The notes below the pieces were generated by a model. That model was given only the letters and a program-made list of their open reading frames with translations. It did not search any database and was not told the DNA's origin. Positions 23,649-35,477 of a stretch of DNA of 64,000 nucleotides are shown here, piece by piece. Origin of the DNA: Hevea brasiliensis. Lineage: Eukaryota; Streptophyta; Magnoliopsida; Malpighiales; Euphorbiaceae. The position numbers were made by a program, and so were the translations under genes. Numbering within the stretch: the stretch's first letter is position 1; every line of letters starts with the position of its first letter. The DNA is taken from the NCBI RefSeq assembly GCF_030052815.1, contig NC_079505.1, forward strand, positions 77,398,949-77,462,948, in the 5' to 3' direction.

Positions 23649-25549
23649 TTATGTCTAATAGCCATGGCCCCCTTAATCCTAACGTAGCTCCGCCTGTAGG
23701 CATATGATTATTATAAATTTAATTTTTATATAAAATAATTTTAATAATTATTAAATTAAATATTTTATATTTAAATTTATATATTTATTATTTATATTTT
23801 AATTAATTTTATATAAATCTCGAGACATATTTTATATAATACTTATTAAATTTACTTTTATATGAAATTAAACTTATATTGGATGCCTCATGAGTTTTAT
23901 ATATATATATCTATCTAAGACGCTTCCTAAGTTAATAAATTTATTCCATCAATATTAAGAGCCAACTTAAAAATTTTAGTTCTTTAAAAAAAATTCAGAA
24001 ATTTGTGTTAGGATAAGAAATATATTATTTTGCTGATGAATTAATAGAAAGTGATAATAAAAATGATATAAATATTTTTACTTCAAATATAATTATAATA
24101 TTTAAAATTTTCATAGAGTATATTCTATATTATTTAAATATTTAATTCACATAATAATAAATAAAATATAACAAAATTTTTATTAAAAAATATAAAAAAA
24201 TTCTTGAATTTAATTTAATTAATTTTTTTATGCAAATATAGAAAGAAAAATAATATCAATTTATTTTTTTTTTATGTAACCAAACACAATACAACAGAGA
24301 AAATCAACAGAATGATAAAGTTGGAAGATAAAATTTTATGTTCTCTGCTTCCTTCTGGTATACTTCTCCTTTGCTTTCCCTCTACTGCAGTCTGCGAACT
24401 TGAGTCAATGAGTCCTTTGACAAATTCTCCCGCCGCTGGGCCAAATATAGCTCACAAATTCTCTTCGTTCTCGACAAATTCGTCGCCGTCGCCATATGTT
24501 ACTCGTCATCCTCGACCGTCTGCATCCAGTCCATTGAGTCTCCTAGTCCTCATCCTCAACTGTCATCCAGTCCCCCATGTAGATTTTGATTTTTCCCTTT
24601 TAGACTTCTACTGTGTGATTTAAAGAAACTAGATCCTTTGGCTCTTTAATTTTTGCGTCAGGTGCTGCAAAAATTTGTACTTTCGATTTCAATTGATTTT
24701 GGCTCATTTGCTTTTTGTGGCGTACAGCATTTGTTTGTTAATTTCGAATTACTGAGACCATTTATTATTGCGTCGCATCATTTGTTCCAGAGCTTATTGA
24801 TTATTCCGAGTTCTTTATGCTGAGGTTTATACGGTAAATAAAATTGCAATCAAAAGCCTAAGATAATATTAATTATTAAAATTTATATATTTTCATATAA
24901 TAAAATAATTAATTTAGCCAAACAAATTAAAGCTTGAGCCTCATAACTTCTATACTGTCGAAACCTCAAGGCCTTGGGTCCATGATCTAGTCTATTAAGA
25001 AGTAAAAAAGTGAAATCAATTGAATTTCATATTTAAAATAAATGAAGAACCAAATTAATTTAATGATAGATTCCGATTAAATTAATTGTATACGCTAAAA
25101 GGTCCATTAATCAATTAATCGTAGAAATTATTTATAAAATGCAGTATAGATTTTCATTCCATTTAATTGTCCTTTTTTTATTGAAATAAATTGTTAAGTT
25201 AGTAATATCCACTATCAACGTTAAATATTAAGAATTTAATATTTGGCCCATGAAGACAACATACATTGCTAACTTCTGGTTTCATTTAATCGTTTTCTAC
25301 CCATCTTTCACTGCAGTTGCACTAAATTAATTAAATTAGAAGAAGAAAACAAAAATCTTGTTGACCTTGAAATTTAATGTCTGGGGTAAAAAAGTGCACT
25401 GAAGTTATTAATATTAATTAGAGTTATATTATATATAATTAGAAAATTTTACTTAAATTTAATTTATTATAGTTTTAAAATATAAATATATAAAATCATA
25501 TCACTAATATTTTATAATTTTAATGTACAATATAAAATTATGTAAATAA
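23649..25549. other. AT-rich intergenic stretch, no supported gene
   Basis: Mostly AT-rich DNA. A GC-richer island at 24310-24640 contains a 103-codon plus-strand ORF (Ser/Pro-rich, no recognised domain), which I do not call a gene. A segment around 23700-23890 (tttatataaatctcgagacata...) resembles one near 54590-54780, suggesting a diverged AT-rich MITE-like repeat. Confidence 0.5.
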
Positions 25550-26850
25550 TCAGTTCGATTTTAAATTAAATCAAATCAAAAAACTGAAATACAATTAAAA
25601 TTGAAATTGAACCAAAACAATGATATATGAATAACAAAATTGAATTCAGTTCAATTAAGCAAACTGAATTTATCAAAAATCCAACATACAAAAGTTGACA
25701 AACCGAAATTCATTACATAATGACTGAAATTGGCTATTTTGCAACATAAATTGCATTTGAAATACAAGAATGAACAACATTTATTGTCCCAATTTCAAGA
25801 ACAAAAATCAACTAAACTCATCAAGAATAAAAATCAACTAAACCCATCAAGATTGCTGGGAATAGAGCCATAGACGAGGGGCAAGAATTAGCATCTCTAA
25901 TCTTTGGCAGGTGAGAATCGACAAGTCTTTCAATGTCTTTGGGAAGTGAGAATCGATGAGCATCTCCAGTCTTTGGCAAGTGAGAATCGACAAGCACCTC
26001 TAGTCTTCGGCAAGTGACAATTGACAAGCATCTCTAGAGGACTAATGGGGGAGGGGGGAGATGGATTTCTGAGACGTGAGAAAGAATCAATGAGTCTTTC
26101 TTCAGAATGGGTCGAACTATTGAAGAATAAGGGAAAAAAAAAAAAAAAAAGTAAGAAGAGAATTAGCATCTCTAATCTTTGGCAGGTGAGAATCGACAAG
26201 TCTTTCAATGTCTTTGGGAAGTGAGAATCGATGAGCATCTCCAGTCTTTGGCAAGTGAGAATCGACAAGCACCTCTAGTCTTCGGCAAGTGACAATTGAC
26301 AAGCATCTCTAGAGGACTCAAGGGGGAGGGGGGAGATGGATTTCTGAGACGTGAGAAAGAATCAATGAGTCTTTTTCCAGAATGGGTCGAACAATTGAAG
26401 AATAAGGGAAAAAAAAAAAAAAAGTAAGAAGAAGAAGAAGTAGAAACGGCAAAGGGAAGAATGGGTTAGGACTTTGGGTATCTCTGTCTCTGAGGGAAGA
26501 AGAAACGACAAAGGGAAGGAATAAATAGAGCCGGTGAAAGGAAGGAATGAAGAAGTTGAGTCTGGCTGTCTCATTACTCTCATATGGCTGACTTGAAATA
26601 GAGACTGAGAGAATTATGGGAGAAGAGAAGGGTGGCGTCAGCTGAAAGATTAAAAATGCCAGGGTTCATTTTAGTGTTAATATATATTTATCGATAGATT
26701 CAGTTTTTCTCGTTAATTTCAGTTAATTAACCGAATCAAATTAATTAATTAAAATTATCAAAATTTATAAATTAAATTAATTAAATTAAAAAATTAAATC
26801 AATCAAATCTAATTCACTTGATTCGATTTTTCAATTCTGACCAAAAATTA
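25550..26850. mobile_element. Possible non-autonomous DNA element with internal tandem repeats
   Basis: The edges hold AT-rich, roughly inverted sequence: cagttcaattaagcaaactgaattta near 25640 and, reversed, cggttaattaactgaaa with aactgaatctatc near 26690-26730. The GC-richer centre carries the 275-bp tandem duplication and repeated aacggcaaagggaaga blocks. I cannot define termini or a TSD, so element status is tentative. Confidence 0.3.
25886..26433. repeat. 275-bp tandem duplication built of ~35-bp units
   Basis: Two near-identical copies (25886-26160 and 26161-26433), each ending in a poly-A run and gtaagaag. Each copy starts with four ~35-bp units of the form gcatctccagtctttggcaa-gtgagaatcgacaa, giving eight units in all. 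Read on minus, the units give repetitive peptides (VDSHLPKTGDA), but there is no start, context or family match to support a gene. Confidence 0.9.
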
Positions 26851-27108
26851 CTCAGCAAGAATTTTCCCACACAATAACATGGAAGGGTTATGGTTGGATA
26901 TATGCATCAATCATCCAACAACCAACGACCGCATGTGCGATGGTTTTTAATTTTTATATAATGACTTCTCATCAGAAAATCTAAAACCGTATCTTTCGTA
27001 TAAGGTATACTCCACATCCATACCAATCTAATTAGTCAATGCAAAGCTTGAATTCCATTGGCGTTTAGGCCACATATACAAAACTTGTTTAAGAGTTTTC
27101 TCTCTTAC

Positions 27109-27141
<33 letters not shown>
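27109..27141. repeat. (AAT)n microsatellite
   Basis: About 11 AAT units. The surrounding 26850-28015 has no supported gene; 27360-27480 (ccgtttattttataaaatataat...) resembles 51620-51740 and is probably a diverged MITE. Confidence 0.9.
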
Positions 27142-28015
27142 TACACTACGTACAATTAAGGGAGTATTTAATTTAGTGGTACATAATAATATAATCTTTT
27201 ATTTGTTTGAAAATTAATTTTAAAAAAATCATAAATAATAAAAATCACTTTTGATTTATTTTAATTTTTAAATAATTTTTTAATTTATAAATTAAATTAA
27301 ATACTATAATTTATAAGTATTGTGAGTCCTAGTTATTGGTATATCTACATATATCAATTATGCTCCGTTTATTTTATAAAATATAATTTATATAAAAAAA
27401 ATATTTTTTATAGAAAATATTTAAAAAATATTTTTGATAAAAATATTTTTTATTATTTAATTATAATATTTTACTAATTTAACGGCTATCAAGTTGGTCA
27501 AACTTATATAAGGCCTCCAGCAATTTCTGTAGATGTTTCTGCGCACATTTATCTTTACATGTACCATGGAGCTGATAAATGTAAGCTTTAATTGCCAGCT
27601 GAAATTGCAACTAATTAATTCAGTGATTTTATTTTTCCTTTTATCACGTCCAAGTGACATCGGGATCAACCCAAGCGAAACTTTCCCTCATAAATATACA
27701 TTTAGCTATAAATTCACACATATTAATTACATGCCGATGAAAATTACCTTTTTTTCCCCAAAAAGAAAGGAAAAAACAAAAATGTCCATATGCAAATTCA
27801 TAAGAAAACAAAATATTTATATATATATATATATATACTATATATAAAGAAAAAGGGTGATAATGAGATAATTAATACAAAGCGTGGAATTGGAAATTGA
27901 GATGAAAGAGCAAACAGAGAATACAAGAAGAAGAGAGTGAATGCAAATCCCAGACTTTTGAGTATGCAAACAAGAAGAAAAACCAAATCCCACCAAATAT
28001 TAGAAGTCTTGAAGC

Positions 28016-29506
28016 TTAGAGCTTGACAACTTCAGGAATATGAACTGGATACCTATCAATGCAATCAGACCAAGGTCCATCTACTGGTGTCTTTATACTT
28101 CTATTACACTTCCAAACCGCACTATTACACTTGAATCCACTTCCAAATGCTATCTGCCAAACCCTATCTCCTCTCTTCATCCTTCCCTTAGACTCGATAT
28201 AATTTAGTTCATACCAAAGCGAAGAAGATGAGGTATTCCCGAAACGGTGTAGCGTCATTCTTGAAGCCTCAACGTGCTCTGCAGATAGCTGCAAGTTCTT
28301 TTGCAGTTCATCTATAACAGCACGCCCACCTGCGTGGATGCAGAAATGCTCAAAAGCCTGCTTGAAATCGGGAATATATGGCTTCCACTTCGGGTTAAAG
28401 ATTTTTCTGCCAATGAGAGTGAACAAAAACAGGATCTGTTCAGATGCTGGAAGGACTAGAGGCCCAATAGTTGTGATGTTTGATTTTAAGGCTTCACCAG
28501 CTATGGCCATCAAATCTTTTGACAGATTGATCCCTACTTTCCCTTCTTTATCTTCCTCTTCAAACACACAGCGGTAAGCTTTGTCGTCTGCTCCTTTGTG
28601 GGTTCGGACCACGTGGACTAGACGGTACTTGGCTCTCCAGCTCTGAGACCTGCGGTTCGATAAGAGAATTGCTGCACCGCCCATGCGAAAAAGGCAATTT
28701 GGAAGAAGCATAGCTCGCTCGTTTCCTTGGTAGTAGTTTGGCGTTATAATCTCTGTGCTAACCACAACTGCATTTGAATTTGGATGCACTTGGAGAAGAT
28801 CGCGAGCTAAGTCGATGGAGATTAGCCCTGCACTGCAACCCATGCCGGAAAGATTAAAGCTCTTTATGTTGCTTCTGAGCTTGTATTTATTAATGATCAT
28901 GGCAGAAAGAGATGGTGTTGGAGAGAAGAGACTGCAGTTCACGATGAGAATATCAATGTCTTTAGGTTTGAGCCCCGTTTTCTGGAAGAGAGAATCCATG
29001 GCAGAGAAGATAACAAGCTCAGCTTCTCCCCTTGCAGCCTCCATATTTGGCTTTGGAGGGATATAATGAATTGCAGGAGGCAAGCAAGTCTCTTCTCCAA
29101 GCCCGGACCTTTCAAGAATCCTCATCTGGAACTCAACGCTCTTTGGGTTATTTTTCAAAATAAGCCTGGAGTGCTCCATGAAGGTGGAGAAGGGAACCCG
29201 GCAAGTGAATGGAGGTTTGTAGCAGGCATAATCCACAAGATAGATTGTTCTTGGCTTGGACATGAAGTAAACAGTAGCAATAAAGATGATTAAGAAAGAA
29301 GAGCAAAGAATCTGGACAAGATCAAAATGAAGTGATTTCCAAAGGTTCAACATTTCATCAGGGCCTAAACGAATAACCTCAATGGAAATACCAACCATGA
29401 CAGGTATCAACAAAAGATAAAGAATGTGATTAACAAGATACTGATACCCAAGCTTGACATACTTGAGCTTAACAGAGTTGGAGAAATCAGGCAATATTTG
29501 AGGCAT
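28016..29506 (-). CDS. KCS6: 3-ketoacyl-CoA synthase, CER6/KCS6-like
   Basis: Uninterrupted 496-codon ORF, the usual length for plant fatty-acid elongase condensing enzymes. It joins malonyl-CoA to very-long-chain acyl-CoA in the endoplasmic reticulum, the rate-setting step of wax precursor synthesis. The N-terminus MPQILPDFSNSVKLKYVKLG and C-terminus DRYPVHIPEVVKL are typical of the CER6 (KCS6)/KCS5 group. Two membrane segments lie at about residues 24-46 and 61-82, followed by the FAE1/CUT1 domain and ACP-synthase-like C-terminal domain. The catalytic triad is present: Cys224 in NLSGMGCSAGL, His391 in FCIHAGG and Asn424 in HRFGNTSSS. There is no frameshift or intron. Known orthologs act in cuticular wax and pollen-coat lipids. 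KCS5 versus KCS6 cannot be settled by eye. It lies head-to-head with the TKPR2-like gene 26 kb away. Confidence 0.95.
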   Translation of the reverse strand: MPQILPDFSNSVKLKYVKLGYQYLVNHILYLLLIPVMVGISIEVIRLGPDEMLNLWKSLHFDLVQILCSSFLIIFIATVYFMSKPRTIYLVDYACYKPPFTCRVPFSTFMEHSRLILKNNPKSVEFQMRILERSGLGEETCLPPAIHYIPPKPNMEAARGEAELVIFSAMDSLFQKTGLKPKDIDILIVNCSLFSPTPSLSAMIINKYKLRSNIKSFNLSGMGCSAGLISIDLARDLLQVHPNSNAVVVSTEIITPNYYQGNERAMLLPNCLFRMGGAAILLSNRRSQSWRAKYRLVHVVRTHKGADDKAYRCVFEEEDKEGKVGINLSKDLMAIAGEALKSNITTIGPLVLPASEQILFLFTLIGRKIFNPKWKPYIPDFKQAFEHFCIHAGGRAVIDELQKNLQLSAEHVEASRMTLHRFGNTSSSSLWYELNYIESKGRMKRGDRVWQIAFGSGFKCNSAVWKCNRSIKTPVDGPWSDCIDRYPVHIPEVVKL

Positions 29507-29640
29507 TTTTCACCAATGAGAAACAGAAAATTGTTTGTTGCTTGAGAGAGAGAGAGATGAGATGTTATTAGGAGAGGATACTGAGGAGGGATGGGGGAGG
29601 ACTAGGGAGGGTGGAGATATAAAGGCAAGGGGACCGATCA
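29507..29640 (-). promoter_or_regulatory. KCS core promoter and 5' leader
   Basis: Read on minus, CTTTATATC at about 29616-29624 is a TATA-box candidate 110 bp above the ATG. A CT-rich leader with a (CT)n run at 29546-29558 follows, and aaaaATGCC surrounds the start. This is typical plant core promoter and 5' UTR architecture; the transcription start is inferred. Confidence 0.55.
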
Positions 29641-30265
29641 GCAATGAAGGAGGCAGATGAGAGGATTGAATGAGAGACACAAGTCACTCAACGCTCACTT
29701 AACTTGCTATTAATTTTCCTTACTTTCCTTTTCTTTCTTTCCAGTTGTAACATATACACCCAACATACACCAACTAGGATTTCGTATGGTTGCATCTGTC
29801 CTTATGGCTTGTGCTACATTAAAATATTTAAGTACTCTCTTAGCTTGAGGAGAAAGATTGATTATGCTATGTGATTAACTAATAACTAGTGCGTTTCTGT
29901 AAATGTTCCCATCTGGGTTTTTAATGCACATGGAAGTAATGGCCGATATAAAATTGACCAGTTTTGAGGCAATTCACAGAAAAAAAAGATTATATACACA
30001 ACCATTATATTGCGTGGATTCTATGGAATATAAAAGATCAACAGAGGCAGTATTTGACTTCCCCAACTGCAAATCGACAAATTGGTTGCAGCTTCCATTA
30101 AAGCACAAAACAGGGGAGAGAAAAGTCAAACTATGCCAATCCTTTCATTCCCTATTTTTGTTTTTTTTTTTAATTTTTTTTATTATCGACATAATTAATT
30201 TCAATTATAATTTAAAATTAAGGACTCACAGTTGAAAAAGACTCTTATATATCTCTGAGATAAAG

Positions 30266-30316
<51 letters not shown>

Positions 30317-31044
30317 TAAGAAATAACAGAAGAAATTTGTATAGACATAGAACTAAGAGAAAACTAGAATTTCAAAATAAAATACTAATAACATCATCAT
30401 CCAAATGAAAATCACATAGAAAATTTTCTTTTTTTAAAAAAATATTATCATATTTTTAAAATTTTTATAGTTAAAGAAAAGGTTACTGCTTTTTTAATTA
30501 AAAGTATGATAATATATATATGTGTGTGTGCGCGCGCGCACATACTGAATGCATAATTATGGATGTAGGACTTTAGAACTAAATTTTTCCTTTTTTTAAA
30601 GAAAAAAAAAACTTATAACTGATCATCATTTTAGACAATTTTATTTTATGTCCTTCAAACTTCTTAAAATTAAGCATATTCATGTTAACTGAAAAAAATT
30701 AGAGAAATAAACATAAGAAAAAAAAACAAATTAAAAAAATAGTTCAACCTTCAATAATTTATATTGAAATGCCAACAATTTCAGTATTATATTATACTCA
30801 ATTGGTATTTTATTAAATCATTTACGCAATTAATTCGTCTCTATGTAATAAATGATAAAGGAAGGCTGCTTTTTATTTCTGGTGGTCATTTATCTATAGC
30901 TTTAAGTAGCAAGCAAGGACAAGTAATCTACCCACAATATTTATTTCTTAATTCCTTTTTTCTTCTACAATTATATATATATATATATTTTGTCAAAATA
31001 CCAATGTATGCATGCCAATTAATACTCTACATTAAAACCTGAAA
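29641..31044. other. Intergenic, AT-rich
   Basis: Upstream region of the KCS gene plus AT-rich DNA. It contains an (ATT)n array at 30266-30316 and a TATATG/TGTG/CGCG alternating run at 30512-30545, which is purine-pyrimidine alternating and so could form Z-DNA. No supported gene. Confidence 0.6.
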
Positions 31045-31718
31045 ATACATTCGCCGTTGGTAGTAGGTGTTAAATAGATTTTGAGGTGTAATGAATCACT
31101 ATCTTTAAGATATTAATTATCCTCATTAAATTGTTGTAAGATTATGGTAATATATCTTAAGGATACAATAAAATCTGAAATCTGCAGACAATAATTTTTA
31201 AAAATTTTTCTTAAAAACTTTTTGTACAAACAGATTTTAGAGTGACTAGAAGAGAGAAAAAAAAATAGAGGAACAGAAAAAAAAAAAAAGAAAATAAAGG
31301 TAGTGTATATCTGAATTGAAAAACCCATCTATATTTATAGATAATGAAAAGTTATGGCATATTTTCTAAATAGACATATTTATCTATTTCCAACAAACAC
31401 GACTATTTATTTTAAATCAGTACATCTTCTAATAGATGCAACTATATTCGTTTATTAATAAACACATATGTTATAACACCTCTCGCAATAGTCTTAACTA
31501 TTTATATGTAATAGATATATCTATTTATTAATAGACACATTTATTTATTAACAAACACACCTATTCGTAATATATTTATAAAAATTGAAATAAAATAATT
31601 ATTTTATTTCACATATATATGTGCCAAGTGTTATTATAGAATAATATATATTTATTTAAATATATATAATTTCATATATTTCATTCTTTCCACTTCTCCT
31701 ATTTCTTGTATTTCAACA
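31045..31718 (-). repeat. Copia-type solo LTR (same family as 61511-62259)
   Basis: Collinear with the LTR at the right end of the window: shared gaatcactatctttaaga, gattatggtaatata and tgaaatctgc blocks, and a shared region of cacatttatttattaacaaa-type repeats. No coding sequence accompanies it. The ends are approximate and I did not find a clear TSD. Confidence 0.6.
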
Positions 31719-32435
31719 AAGTGGGAATTTTTTAATTAGGAAAGTAGACAAGGGAGACTAGGGGTAGTTTTGGCCCCCTAAATGATTTTTTAAAATTTTT
31801 AATAGATATATTAAAATTTAATTTTTTTAATTAATTGATTTCTCAAATTTTTGTTATTAGTCTCTCTATGTATTTATAAAAAAAAATCTTGAATATATAT
31901 AATAAATTTTATTTTTTTATCAATTGCCCCTTAAATTTTCTATTGAATTCTAATAATTTATAATTTATATATTATGATTTAAATTGAAAATTTAAAATTA
32001 CTTGATTGTGTTAAATAAATAAAAAAGTTTAATAATTTAAACTTTTATATTTACAAATTAAAATTTGATTAGTAGTTATTATTAAAAATTAAATTCAAGC
32101 TAATTTAATAAATTTACTATCACATAATCTAAAATCATATTGTATTTTTAAATTTTTTTTTTAGTTTTGCTTAAAATATATTTTTTTTCTTTATCTTCCC
32201 CATCACTTAACTTTCTATCATTTATTTCATTCAAATTAAAAAATTATTTTTTTATATAAATTAAATTAGTATTTTCAATTTATATATATTTTTTAAATGG
32301 ATAAACTTAAATATACATCTATTTTTAATTAATATATTTATTTTATTTTTTATAAGCAAATGAGTTTATTTTATTATTTTATTAATATCTAATTTTTTAT
32401 GTCTCTTTAATTTTAATAATTATTATGTTTTTAAT

Positions 32436-32486
<51 letters not shown>

Positions 32487-32892
32487 CGATGTATTATGAT
32501 TGGCCCTCCAATAAAAATTTCCTGACTCCACCCCTGGTTGTTCAGTTAAATTTACACACACCACACCTGTTTTCATGAAAATGAACAAAGAAAAAATGAA
32601 ATAATTTTTTTCGGAGATGATAAAAAATTTGGCTTCTTACAGCTGAGTATTAACAAATTTAGTGTGTATATATTCAGTTTATTTTTGTATTAAACACTTA
32701 ATTTATTTAAAAGTTAAAACTTATAGGTGAGAATTAAATGCAAGGCTTATACTTTTAATGGTAGGTATTAGGTAAAGCAATTCTTAAACGGTGTATTTAA
32801 TACAAGCTTGACCTCAAATAAGTATAATAACCGTTAGATTAAATATTTTATATCAAAATTTGTGTAAAATTGATTAAAGTATATAAAGTGAG
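31719..32892. other. AT-rich intergenic, with a (TA)n array
   Basis: Very AT-rich, with a (TA)n microsatellite at 32439-32482. The blocks ggccccctaaatg (31770) and ggccctccaataaaaatttc (32502), the latter followed by ctgactccacccctgg, are motifs I associate with common plant transposon edges, but no element could be delimited. Confidence 0.45.
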
Positions 32893-34673
32893 TGTCACGA
32901 TCCAACCTATGGGCCGGACCGGCACTAGGATCTGGGCCAGCCTAAAGCCTCCGAGTCCTGTAGTAAGCATAACTATTATTCAACCCAACTCTAAGGCTCA
33001 TTTGGGCCTAATTTCAAGAATTCAAATGGATAGAGTCCGACCATAAATGGACCATTCAATGGAGTGTTTTTTAATCGCCTGACCTGTAAACACAATATAT
33101 AATAAATTGGGGAGTTCAACTCACCCTCCACATAATCAAAATGTCATAACTCAAATAGAAGGTCAACTCCCTCTTCTAATCCCATCATGCATACAGTTAA
33201 TAATTTTACAGATTTAACATAACTTTTATAATATATGCCGAAAATAAAAATAAGTGCTTCTAACACGTGCATAGTCTAAAATTTAACTTAATTATACAAA
33301 ATACATTAAATACTATTAATGGACCTGTGAAGAATAAGAGCAGGTTAGCCACAACAAATAATCCTCCTGTAGCCTGAAAAAATAGATGAAGATGAGTCAG
33401 CGTTCAACTCAGAGAGTAAAATACCAATTTTAATCATAATCTCTATAACTATCTAAAGCTAATACACACTGTGGAGTAAAATGCAATATCGTCATAATTT
33501 TCATATTATAACAGCAAAAAGGCAATTTGGAGCACTCACACACCCAACACTGTCAAGCAATACATATATAGGAGCTGATCCCCTATACAGCCATCTTAAT
33601 CCAACCTCTGCCAGCGAGTGTCTCTCAAGCTAGACTTTCGCTTAATAAACCAAATGTGGGGTCCCAGCGAGTGTTTCTCAAGCCGTATCTACTCCGAAAG
33701 ACTGGGTACTAGCGAGTGTCTCTCAAGCCATGTCTACCCGTCATGTCCATATCCAATGCCATACCACATGCACGATAGGCACACACACTGCTCCAAATTA
33801 CTACAAATAACATCCATGGCACTTCAACAATTATGAATGCAATATAAAATATGCCTAGTATTTAACTACATAGATACATATTTATAAGTGATGCATGGGC
33901 ATGCTTTAACATATAATAATATCGAAATTACAATTAGAATTAATATTTTACTCACAAACTTGAACCGAGGTCACTGCGGCGGCTGGACGGAGGAGGAAGG
34001 CTGTCCGGGCTCATCTGACAATTTCATTGCAATTATTTAATATATTTGACTCAATATAAGTTTAAAAAAGACTAAAGACACCATAAGTTATACTGAAAAT
34101 CTAGCAGAGTCTTCCCTATACCTATGACCTACTAACCTGCAAAATGGTTCAAATAACACTTCTAAACTCAACCCATATCTCATCATCATTATATGGCCCC
34201 TCCTAGACCCTCCAAACCAAACAATAATTACAACATCAGACAGCTTAATTATAAGACTTCAAAACTAATATTTTGTCAAAAACTATCCAAACTAACTTTA
34301 AAAATTCTATAAACCTACCCCGCGATCCTTAACAATATTATAAGGCTATTGTAATAGGAATCATAATTTTCTTATCATCCACGAATATTTTATAAATTTT
34401 ATTCTAACACAGTACAAGGCAAAAATTGAATAATGTAGAGTTCGAGTTTACCTATGCCAAATCTGACAACTGGAACACGTCCAGAACGTCTGAAAACGGT
34501 GGGGTAGCCTATAATCTTGACCGGGTTCTGAAATGGTTCCAGCAGCTTATATGCTTGGCCCGAAATTACAGATCCGGACGACGATCGAATTTTCACGAAA
34601 TGAAAGTACATACGCGAAGTCCACAATACCAAGGTTAAAATAATATATATATTTGAAAATTATGGATGTTACA
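32893..34673 (+). mobile_element. D1: solo LTR with perfect 5-bp TSD
   Basis: TGTCACGATCC at 32893 to GGATGTTACA at 34673 (1781 bp), flanked by GTGAG on both sides (32888-32892 and 34674-34678). It has TG...CA ends, no internal domain and no coding capacity, so a solo LTR formed by LTR-LTR recombination is the simplest reading. Internal feature: three subrepeats of gcgagtgtctctcaagc at about 33614, 33666 and 33711. Its family relative D2 is split by Copia A. The terminal TGTCACGA...TGTTACA pattern is common in Gypsy elements. Confidence 0.9.
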
Positions 34674-34678
34674 GTGAG

Positions 34679-35466
34679 TATGCAAATCTAAATATAAATA
34701 CTTAATTTAATAGTGGTTAAACTCATATCCCTTATATATTATGAACTCGAGTTGGACCCACCACTTTAAATAAATTATTGAAACTTGGAAAAAAATTATA
34801 TATTATATTTCACACTTCAACATTGAGTTATTTAAAAAAAAAAATTTGAAGGTGCAAAATGTATGTAAAAATTTAAAAAATTATTATCAAGAAGTGAATT
34901 TGGTAATATCATAGAAGTTATAAAGACTGAAAGTAAAAATGAAAAATATTTAATTATATTGAATGTATTGTATCAAATTAGTGAATGAGTGATAAAACAA
35001 TGAAAATATATCTCAATATATGTACTTATTTATCAAATTTATCAAGGCAGTTATTGTTTAATTTGTTGTAATATAAATGATGTTGCCAAGTCTTCTTCAA
35101 CAATAAAAGCAATTCCATCAATATGCCCAAAGTTTCAAACAATATGGTATATAACATTAATTGTTTGGTATAGAAAAAAAAATTAAGTTTTTCTATAAAT
35201 TATTTTATTGGATTGGATATAATAAATTCAAAAGTATATATAACTTTTTAAATTTGTATTAAATTTATTTTTATTAACCTTTAATTAAGATTTAAATTAA
35301 ATTTTTATTTATTGAAAAATAATTCTATTATCACTAATTAAATTTTACCGCTCATTAAATTATGTTCAGAAATGAAAATAAAAAATAAAAAATAAAAAAT
35401 CTTGGGTTAAAATTCGTAGGTGATATTATCCGATTCTTTCCTACAATTAGTCGTAGGGTAAGGAAC
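34679..35466. other. AT-rich intergenic, nothing recognised
   Basis: No ORF, repeat structure or RNA gene that I can support in this stretch. Confidence 0.5.
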
Positions 35467-35477
35467 AACCCACCAAA

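Noticed and set aside
24312..24623. 103-codon plus-strand ORF in a GC-richer island
   Set aside because: Low-complexity Ser/Pro-rich product with no recognised domain, no conserved neighbour and no splice or promoter context; not enough to call a gene.
25821..26302. Repetitive minus-strand ORFs (VDSHLPKTGDA-type peptides)
   Set aside because: They simply translate the 35-bp minisatellite; frames change between units and there is no plausible gene structure.
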